Assembly: GCA_028711675.1 (NCBI GenBank)
Contig: JAQTRT010000214.1
Location: 1-5,376, forward strand
DNA from: a bacterium
GTDB taxonomy: Bacteria > Spirochaetota > JAHITG01
Direction of reading: 5' to 3'
Length of the DNA: 5,376 nucleotides
Shown here one piece after another: positions 1 to 4,749 of the stretch. Both the position numbers and the translations under genes were made by a program. The number at the start of each line of letters is the position of its first letter. Within the stretch, counting starts at the first letter, position 1. The notes under the pieces were generated by a model. That model saw only the letters and a program-made list of their open reading frames with translations, had not been told where the DNA came from and searched no databases.

Positions 1-1433
1 ACCTGCACATCGGCGGTGCCCGGACAGCCTTATATAACTGGCTTTTTGCCAGGCAGAATAAAGGGAAATTTATCCTGCGCATCGAGGATACCGATACAGA
101 ACGGTCCACGGATGAATCCATGGCCGCTATACTGGACGGTATGAAATGGCTGGGCATGGACTGGGATGAAGGTCCCGGAAAAGAAGGGCCGTACGGTCCT
201 TATTTCCAGTCCCAGCGTCTCGGTATATATAAAGCTCATATCCAAAAACTGATGGATGAGGGAAAAGCTTATCCCTGCTTTTGTACAGAGGAAGAACTGA
301 AACAAAAAAAGGAAACGGCTTCGAAGAATAAACTCCAGTACAGATACGACGGCACCTGCAGCCGTTTGTCCTCTTCTGAGGTCCGGCAGGCCCTCGATTC
401 GGGTAAACCGCATGTGATCAGGCTGAAGATCAAAGAGAAAAAAGAGATCGTCATCCGCGACCTGATCAAAGGCGAGATAAAAATCCATACTGACACGCTG
501 GACGACTTCATTATTCTTCGGAGTGACGGATATCCGGTCTATAATTTCGCCGTGGTCATTGATGACGCGCTGATGAAGATCAATTATGTGATACGCGGGG
601 ATGACCATGTGTCCAATACACCCCGCCAGATCCTGCTTTATGAAGCCCTGGGCTCTCCTGTCCCCTGCTTTGCCCATGTTCCCATGATCCTGGGCGAGGA
701 TAAGACGCGGTTAAGCAAGCGGCACGGCGCCACATCCGTCCAGCAGTACCGTGAACAAGGTTATTTAGCCGACGCCCTCATCAATTACCTGGTAAGGCTG
801 GGCTGGAGCTATGACGACAGGCAGGAGATCTTTTCCAGGGAAGAACTGATCGAAAAATTCTCGCTCGATAAGATCAGCGGCAATCCCGCTGTTTTCAGCG
901 TGAAAAAGCTGGAATGGCTGAACGATGTTTATATCCAGAAGATGGACCCGGACACACGGACGCAAGCGGTCCTCCCCTATCTTATCAAAAGCGGTCTTGT
1001 CCGAGAAGAAGAGGTTCCGGCCCGGTTCAATGAACTGAAAAGCATCGTGCTGGCCTTCGGTAACCGTATCAAGCTTCTGGCCGACATCGCTCCCCAGGCT
1101 GATTTTTTTTTCAAAGAAGAACATCCTTTCAGTCCGGAAGCCCTGGAAACATTCCTGAAAAAAATAAAGGTCCGGCCTTTGTACGAAAAATTATCTGAAA
1201 CCCTGACGAACACCGGGGCATGGGATAAAGAAAGTCTGCTGGCTGTGCTGGAAGGGCTTTCCACCCGGTTCGACCTGAAACGAAAGGATTATTACCAGGC
1301 AATCCGTGTAGCCCTGACAGGCAGGCTCTTCTCCCCGGACCTGATCGAGATCATGCTCATTATGGGGAAGGGAAAAACCCTGAAAAAGATAAGATACAGC
1401 CTTAATTTCATTATCCGGGAAAATATCGGATAA
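1..1433 (+). CDS. gltX: Glutamyl-tRNA synthetase (class I), 5'-truncated by window edge
   Basis: This cytoplasmic enzyme attaches glutamate to tRNA using ATP. The reading frame is open from the first bases (first whole codon at 3-5), so an internal ATG at 120 is not the start; the true start and about 10-15 residues lie upstream of the window. 476 residues are visible, which fits a normal length near 490. The class I HIGH signature is present as HIGG (bases 6-17), followed by the family's GARTALYNWLFAR-type helix. The KMSKS loop is KTRLSKRHG (bases 702-728). A zinc-site-like CFC pair (fragment residues 92 and 94) is followed 24 residues later by YDGTC (Cys119). The segment containing VIRGDDHVSNTPRQ is typical of the family. 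The C-terminal third matches the usual helical anticodon-binding region in length. No frameshift is seen. Whether it charges only tRNA-Glu or also tRNA-Gln cannot be decided from this. Confidence 0.97.
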   Translation, partial: LHIGGARTALYNWLFARQNKGKFILRIEDTDTERSTDESMAAILDGMKWLGMDWDEGPGKEGPYGPYFQSQRLGIYKAHIQKLMDEGKAYPCFCTEEELKQKKETASKNKLQYRYDGTCSRLSSSEVRQALDSGKPHVIRLKIKEKKEIVIRDLIKGEIKIHTDTLDDFIILRSDGYPVYNFAVVIDDALMKINYVIRGDDHVSNTPRQILLYEALGSPVPCFAHVPMILGEDKTRLSKRHGATSVQQYREQGYLADALINYLVRLGWSYDDRQEIFSREELIEKFSLDKISGNPAVFSVKKLEWLNDVYIQKMDPDTRTQAVLPYLIKSGLVREEEVPARFNELKSIVLAFGNRIKLLADIAPQADFFFKEEHPFSPEALETFLKKIKVRPLYEKLSETLTNTGAWDKESLLAVLEGLSTRFDLKRKDYYQAIRVALTGRLFSPDLIEIMLIMGKGKTLKKIRYSLNFIIRENIG

Positions 1434-1476
1434 AATATCCTTTCCCCCGGTTTCTGCTCCCCTTACCTTTTTTTTT
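1415..1476 (+). terminator. Weak terminator-like structure after gltX
   Basis: An imperfect inverted repeat spans the gltX stop codon. The outer arm CCGGGAAA (1415-1422) pairs with TTTCCCCCGG (1441-1450) with two bulged C residues. The inner stem is GGATA/TATCC (1428-1432 with 1436-1440) around an AAA loop. A run of nine T follows at 1468-1476, but 17 bases beyond the stem, which is too far for a textbook intrinsic terminator. It may reduce rather than stop readthrough into the small gene at 1604. Confidence 0.3.
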
Positions 1477-1500
1477 ACCCGTCCGAAAATATATTAGAGA

Positions 1501-1579
1501 AAGGTCCTAACGCGGTAATACGGCCTTAAATATCCGGACCATCCATTATCGTAAGGTCAAGACAACGTTTTAATACGGC
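1501..1579. repeat. Imperfect direct repeat upstream of the Hfq/LSm-like gene
   Basis: Two copies of a composite motif occur in the gap between gltX and the small gene, at 1501-1524 (24 bases) and 1553-1579 (27 bases). Both contain, in the same order, AAGGTC, then AACG, then TAATACGGC (1516-1524 and 1571-1579). The second copy carries about three extra bases between the first two blocks. Nineteen bases are shared. The second copy ends 12 bases before the Shine-Dalgarno sequence, so it could be a double binding site or a small duplication. No function is shown. Confidence 0.55.
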
Positions 1580-1590
1580 TGTTTTGAAAA

Positions 1591-1596
1591 AGGAGG
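1591..1596 (+). promoter_or_regulatory. Strong Shine-Dalgarno sequence for the 71-codon gene
   Basis: AGGAGG lies seven bases before the ATG at 1604, an ideal spacing. It is the main reason to treat this short frame as a real, well-translated gene and to choose this start. Confidence 0.85.
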
Positions 1597-1603
1597 CAGG
1601 AAT

Positions 1604-1819
1604 ATGGAGAATCAGGCATCTAATTTCAGAGACCTTCTGGCCAAATATCTGCACTTGTCCGGCATACGGATCTCGCTCTTTTTAAAAGACGGGTCCCGGA
1701 TCAACCTGGAAAATGCGGTCATTAAAAAGGATTATATCCTGAATAATTATTATCAGGACCTGAGCGGTATGATGATCCCCCTGAACAAGATCGAATATGC
1801 GGAACTGTACACGGATTAA
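1604..1819 (+). CDS. Small protein with Hfq/LSm-like sequence pattern
   Basis: A complete 71-residue protein with no signal peptide or membrane segment, hence probably cytoplasmic. A short amphipathic helix (residues 6-17, NFRDLLAKYLHL) precedes a beta-rich part. Residues 21-47 contain IRISLFLKDGSRI followed by KDYIL, which resembles the Sm1 pattern of alternating hydrophobics, a turn with Gly, and an Asp before a hydrophobic strand. Residues 55-68 (GMMIPLNKIEYAEL) resemble the Sm2 strand pair. Order, spacing and total length match bacterial Hfq (helix, then a five-strand Sm barrel), but the diagnostic Hfq YKHAI motif and the Sm1 second glycine are absent. If the fold is right, an RNA-binding ring protein is the natural inference; it is not proven, and any small beta-barrel family is an alternative. 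The gene follows gltX on the same strand after 170 bases and has a strong ribosome binding site. Confidence 0.8.
   Translation: MENQASNFRDLLAKYLHLSGIRISLFLKDGSRINLENAVIKKDYILNNYYQDLSGMMIPLNKIEYAELYTD
1816..1819. other. Shared TTAA: tail-to-tail overlap of two stop codons
   Basis: The + strand gene ends in TAA at 1817-1819 and the - strand DUF3108 gene ends in TAA at 1818-1816. The palindrome TTAA supplies both stops, so the convergent genes overlap by four bases. There is no room for a terminator between them, so each transcript is likely to run antisense into the other gene. Confidence 0.9.
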
Positions 1820-2559
1820 GGCACATGCTTGACCAGCCACGCTTCAATATTGGTGATACCGTAACCGGCCAGCTTTAACCGCACTGAGATCATGCGGATA
1901 GGAAGGCGGTACTTATCCGTGCCGATCCATAAGGCCACGTTCCTTCCGCCGATCTGATTATATAAGATCGCTTTAAATACCTTCTTTAATTCTTTCACGG
2001 ACAGTTTATTCGCCACATCGCTCACGACAGCGTTGATATAATCGATCCTGTCGCCGTTGGAAAGGGTGAATGTGATCTTTTCATTTTTATCCGGGACCAC
2101 TGTACGCGTAAAAAAAAGAAGCGAGATAAGGCCCAGGACATCCCCGTCATATTTGATCTCCTTGTCACTCCTCTTATCCACATAATGGATCGTCTTTTTC
2201 TCCTGGCTGATGTCCATCTGGATGGTATTGGTCCAGGAACCTTCCTTGATCTTCGTGTAGATCTTGACCGGATGGAGGGTATTCACGTCGATGTATTCAT
2301 TGGCCTGATCATGAAGGCGGTAAACGGCCGAGACCACGGGAACGGTCTCGATGTCCGCATAAATATGATAACACGAAACACCGTTTACCTCAACGATATC
2401 CTTGACCCATACCTTTTGGACAGCCACGGTCTTGTTGAACAGGCGTACGTTAAATTCCATGTACTCGCCCACCTTAAAAGGCACCGGTACGGTTTTATAC
2501 GCCGAGAGGGTCTGATAACAGGATAAAAAAAAGCATAAAAGGAAAAAATATTTTTTCAT
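1816..2559 (-). CDS. Secreted DUF3108 domain protein
   Basis: A complete 247-residue protein. Residues 1-20 form a Sec signal peptide (MKK, then a Phe/Leu-rich core, then TLSA as a likely cleavage site). A weaker lipoprotein reading at FLSC (Cys14) is possible. The mature part fits the DUF3108 family of periplasmic or outer-membrane-associated beta-rich proteins. It has PFKVGEYMEFNV near its start (residues 27-38), a middle segment with YRLHDQANEYID (80-91), DVLGLISLLFFTRT (140-152), and a C-terminal VALWIGTDKYRLPIRM segment (208-223), which corresponds to the family's 'W(I/L)..D..RLPV' pattern. The biochemical function of the family is unsettled. It is the last gene of the leftward set, 153 bases after its neighbour. 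No Shine-Dalgarno sequence precedes the ATG; a TATAAT box 14 bases upstream suggests a very short leader. Confidence 0.88.
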   Translation of the reverse strand: MKKYFFLLCFFLSCYQTLSAYKTVPVPFKVGEYMEFNVRLFNKTVAVQKVWVKDIVEVNGVSCYHIYADIETVPVVSAVYRLHDQANEYIDVNTLHPVKIYTKIKEGSWTNTIQMDISQEKKTIHYVDKRSDKEIKYDGDVLGLISLLFFTRTVVPDKNEKITFTLSNGDRIDYINAVVSDVANKLSVKELKKVFKAILYNQIGGRNVALWIGTDKYRLPIRMISVRLKLAGYGITNIEAWLVKHVP

Positions 2560-2573
2560 GGTTTATTCTAACA

Positions 2574-2579
2574 ATTATA
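2574..2579 (-). promoter_or_regulatory. Perfect -10 box (TATAAT) just before the DUF3108 gene
   Basis: On the - strand TATAAT ends 14 bases before the ATG at 2559. Transcription starting about seven bases downstream would leave a leader of about eight bases, in line with the missing Shine-Dalgarno sequence. No good -35 box is found at 16-18 bases spacing, where the sequence is an A-rich tract. The surroundings are strongly AT-rich, so a chance match is possible. Confidence 0.4.
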
Positions 2580-2614
2580 ATTTTAAAGTCTATATTTTTT
2601 TCGGATATGGGTCC

Positions 2615-2666
2615 CCACGGCCCTGCGGCAGCCGTGGTTCCGCGACTGCTCCGCCAACAGGCGGAG
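2615..2666. repeat. Two tandem GC-rich hairpins between genes
   Basis: Hairpin A has CCACGGC (2615-2621) pairing with GCCGTGG (2631-2637) around a nine-base loop. Hairpin B has CTCCGCC (2649-2655) pairing with GGCGGAG (2660-2666) around an AACA loop. Both stems are perfect over seven pairs and stand out in an otherwise AT-rich gap. Neither is followed by a T tract in the direction of transcription on either strand, so they are not standard intrinsic terminators. They may be a dispersed intergenic palindromic element or an mRNA-stabilising structure at the 3' end of the upstream operon. Confidence 0.7.
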
Positions 2667-2712
2667 TCCGGGCGGGATAAAAAGGATAACGGGGCATGGA
2701 TACAGGGAATGT

Positions 2713-3975
2713 TTATCGTTTAGGTTTCAGACGCGCGAAAAAAAAGAAAAAGATCAGGATGATGAGAGGCATCAGATATAAATAAGAAAAATTCTTTTTA
2801 ACCTGGATCACAGTTTCCCGGCCGCTTTTATTCAGAGAATCATAGACAAGGTCCTTGGTCTTATCCTGACTGTCCACGCCTGGCACGGAATTAACGTCTC
2901 TTTTCCTTTCCGTTGATCCCTTCGGCCCGGATAAAAGGATCGTGCTCTTACTCTTTTTTGCTGATGATGTACCCGGATCCTTTCCGGAAGAACCGATGTC
3001 ATCCTCTTTTTTAATACTGTTTCTGACAGGCTGTATTGCCTGATTGGTCCTTTCTTCAAAGGTATCCGCTGATCCGGCCTTTTTCCCTTTAAGCCAGGTT
3101 GTCTGGACTCCTTGTTTGGTCCTATCTGCGGTCTTACTTCTATCCTGTCCTTTTACCTGTCCTTCTTCCCTTTTATTCTTACCGGACCCGGACCGGACAG
3201 GCACTTCTTCAGACAAGCCTTGTTCCTTTTTCTGGATCCCGGCAGGAGAAATGACCGGGTTCTTTTCGGCCTGAACCTGAGTGGTTCCGGTTTCTGTACC
3301 GGTCTCACCTTGTCCGGCTTTTGATCCTGTTTTCCCTGATGCAGACTGGATTGTCTGTTCCTTCCGCGTCTTCATATCACCTGATTGGTCCTGTTTTCCG
3401 GCAGTTCCGGAGCTCCCTTTTTCCAGGGCAGACTGCACCTTTGCGTCCCGGAGAACGGATGGAACGGTTCCGCGGACATATTCCGTCTCTTTTCTTTCAT
3501 CCCTTACTCCCGATTCAATAATGGTTTTATTGACACTGATCTCATAAATAACCATATCCAGGATCTTCAGGACATAGATCATCTCTATCTCGGATTTTTT
3601 TATCTCATCGGCCACAAAGAACTTGATACCTCTGGTAATGGCCTGCCGGATATTACGGATCAATCCTTTTGTGTTGGTTTGAATGCTCACGGATTGAAAA
3701 AGCACCTGCAGGTCCAGAGGCTGTATGTCATAGGCGGTAAGACCCTGAAGGATGTTCCGGTTCTGCGTCCTGGCTTCCATCAGGATCCGGATGGAATTCG
3801 TGAACGGTCTTTGAATGGCCAGACCGATCCCTTCCTCGATTTTTTTATTCAGGGAAATGAAGTTCTGGATGGTCAGCCTGCCTTCATTTGGCGAGGAAAT
3901 GATATTGCTTTTTAATAATATAAGGGAGATAAATATGACAAGTACAGAGATAAACTTAAGGCTTTTTTTAATCAC
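2713..3975 (-). CDS. Two-ended membrane protein with long low-complexity linker, unknown function
   Basis: I do not recognise a family for this 420-residue protein. Its layout is clear. Residues 1-7 are basic and 8-21 hydrophobic (signal peptide or anchor, with no obvious Ala-X-Ala cleavage site). Residues about 30-155 look like a helical domain. Residues about 156-390 are low complexity, rich in Lys, Gly, Ser, Thr, Gln and Glu and probably disordered. Residues 396-414 form a membrane segment with five Phe in a row, ending in RLKPKR. The basic tail suggests the C-terminus is cytoplasmic and the rest periplasmic. There is no cysteine. The start is GTG, since no in-frame ATG lies nearby; it is 30 bases after the upstream TPR gene with no clear Shine-Dalgarno sequence, suggesting translational coupling. 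The + strand of this stretch shows several overlapping open frames caused by its pyrimidine bias. A membrane tether across the periplasm is my inference. Confidence 0.82.
   Translation of the reverse strand: MIKKSLKFISVLVIFISLILLKSNIISSPNEGRLTIQNFISLNKKIEEGIGLAIQRPFTNSIRILMEARTQNRNILQGLTAYDIQPLDLQVLFQSVSIQTNTKGLIRNIRQAITRGIKFFVADEIKKSEIEMIYVLKILDMVIYEISVNKTIIESGVRDERKETEYVRGTVPSVLRDAKVQSALEKGSSGTAGKQDQSGDMKTRKEQTIQSASGKTGSKAGQGETGTETGTTQVQAEKNPVISPAGIQKKEQGLSEEVPVRSGSGKNKREEGQVKGQDRSKTADRTKQGVQTTWLKGKKAGSADTFEERTNQAIQPVRNSIKKEDDIGSSGKDPGTSSAKKSKSTILLSGPKGSTERKRDVNSVPGVDSQDKTKDLVYDSLNKSGRETVIQVKKNFSYLYLMPLIILIFFFFFARLKPKR
3039..3399. repeat. Short DNA repeats inside the low-complexity coding region
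   Basis: CCTGATTGGTCCT occurs at 3039-3051 and 3380-3392, in different reading frames of the same gene (coding ERTNQA in one place and QDQSG in the other). TCCTGTTTTCC occurs at 3325-3335 and 3389-3399. The out-of-frame repetition shows similarity at DNA rather than protein level, as expected if the linker grew by slippage or small duplications. Confidence 0.5.
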
Positions 3976-3980
3976 ATACT

Positions 3981-4011
3981 TGATCAGGGATCCAGGGCCG
4001 CCTGATCAGGG
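3981..4011. repeat. Paired TGATCA palindromes at an operon junction
   Basis: TGATCAGGG occurs twice on the + strand (3981-3989 and 4003-4011), exactly 22 bases apart, with GGATCC (3988-3993) between. Because TGATCA is palindromic, the stretch also forms an inverted repeat, TGATCAGG (3981-3988) with CCTGATCA (4001-4008), around 12 bases. On the - strand mRNA this eight-pair hairpin contains the UGA stop of the TPR gene and ends five bases before the GTG of the next gene, so it could affect coupled translation. A dimeric operator or a 3' mRNA stabiliser is an alternative. Confidence 0.55.
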
Positions 4012-4728
4012 GCCCATCTTATCCAATGCTTTCTTTATATCTTCATTGGCAGGATCCAGCTGAGATGCCTCTTGTAGTAATTTTTTAGCATCATCATATC
4101 TCTGTTCATCCAGCAGTTTGATGGCGCTGTCATAATAAGCTTTGGCCTTAACCTTGGGATCGACATTGACAGGTTCATTCTGAGTCCCGACAGCCGCAGT
4201 ACCGCCATCAGCTTTAGGCAGTTCCAGACTTTCCCGCAATACGGATATGACGGTCGTTTTTTCGATCTGGAACGCTTCACCCATGATCTTTTCCAGCTGT
4301 TTCCGGAATTCCGCGTCCGTAGAGAGGTCCCTTACGGCATCGGCCACAATGGTCCTTGTGGAATTATCCACGATACCCGCGATATCCACCCTGGCTTCGC
4401 CCATGGCGGTTGTGACGTTCTTCTTCAGCGTCTCAGCCATAACGGATTTGGTATACACTTCCTTGGCCTGGACAGACACGGGAGGCACATAAGCATGCCC
4501 GGTAAAATCCACCCAGAGCTTATTGGCTTCGGGATGTTTCGGTTCCTGTTTCAGGATAATGATGAGCTTATTGGTGGCCTGGGCCATCAAGCCGTCATCC
4601 CTCAGCTCAGTGGCTTCATCCATGAGGGTCTCTATTTCATCAGCGTTGAGCTGGGCGCAATCTGCCCTGGAACCGAATCCCAGAAGGCAAACCAGCCCGA
4701 TGCATAATATGACTAAGAACTTGTTCAT
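4006..4728 (-). CDS. Secreted protein with TPR units at both ends
   Basis: A complete 240-residue protein. Residues 1-22 (or 1-25) form a Sec signal peptide with a long hydrophobic core (FLVILCIGLVCLLGF) and possible cleavage after SRA or DCA, so it should be periplasmic. A first TPR-like helix pair covers about residues 32-65: Ala51 and Pro63 stand 12 apart, as TPR positions 20 and 32 require. A second covers about 196-229 (RYDDAKKLLQEASQLDP). Between them lies a charged, mostly helical region (about 85-170). A flexible stretch with Gly, Ala, Asn and Pro (about 173-192) leads to the second unit. TPR units bind protein partners, so an adaptor role is likely but the partner is unknown. The start is supported by a strong Shine-Dalgarno sequence. 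It sits 21 bases after the barrel gene and 30 before the membrane protein gene, in the same frame as both. Confidence 0.9.
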   Translation of the reverse strand: MNKFLVILCIGLVCLLGFGSRADCAQLNADEIETLMDEATELRDDGLMAQATNKLIIILKQEPKHPEANKLWVDFTGHAYVPPVSVQAKEVYTKSVMAETLKKNVTTAMGEARVDIAGIVDNSTRTIVADAVRDLSTDAEFRKQLEKIMGEAFQIEKTTVISVLRESLELPKADGGTAAVGTQNEPVNVDPKVKAKAYYDSAIKLLDEQRYDDAKKLLQEASQLDPANEDIKKALDKMGP

Positions 4729-4737
4729 AAAACGATT

Positions 4738-4744
4738 ACCTCCT
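4738..4744 (-). promoter_or_regulatory. Shine-Dalgarno sequence of the TPR protein gene
   Basis: On the - strand AGGAGGT ends nine bases before the ATG at 4728. It lies in the 21-base gap after the barrel gene's stop, supporting independent initiation within one operon and fixing the start choice. Confidence 0.8.
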
Positions 4745-4749
4745 CTGCC

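Noticed and set aside
30..1264. Open frames on the - strand within gltX
   Set aside because: They are shadows of an intact, well-conserved gltX and have no recognisable domains.
1503..1540. Inverted repeat GGTCC (1503-1507) with GGACC (1536-1540)
   Set aside because: Five pairs around a 28-base loop is too weak to call a structure.
1434..1603. Promoter for the small gene, using TATATT at 1490-1495
   Set aside because: There is no -35 box at a workable distance, and the tract is AT-rich enough to give such matches by chance.
2615..2666. Tandem hairpins as intrinsic terminators
   Set aside because: There is no T tract after either stem on either strand; on the - strand an A-rich tract follows.
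3044..3915. Several overlapping open frames on the + strand, the longest at 3385-3915 (176 codons)
   Set aside because: They lie antisense to the 420-residue gene, overlap one another in different frames, and come from the pyrimidine-rich + strand, which lacks stops. None has a convincing ribosome binding site or a recognisable product.
3976..4008. The TPR gene and the next gene are in the same frame, separated by one TGA, suggesting readthrough fusion
   Set aside because: The downstream gene begins with its own signal or anchor sequence, which would be buried in a fusion. No readthrough context is visible. All four - strand genes share this frame, which appears to be coincidence.
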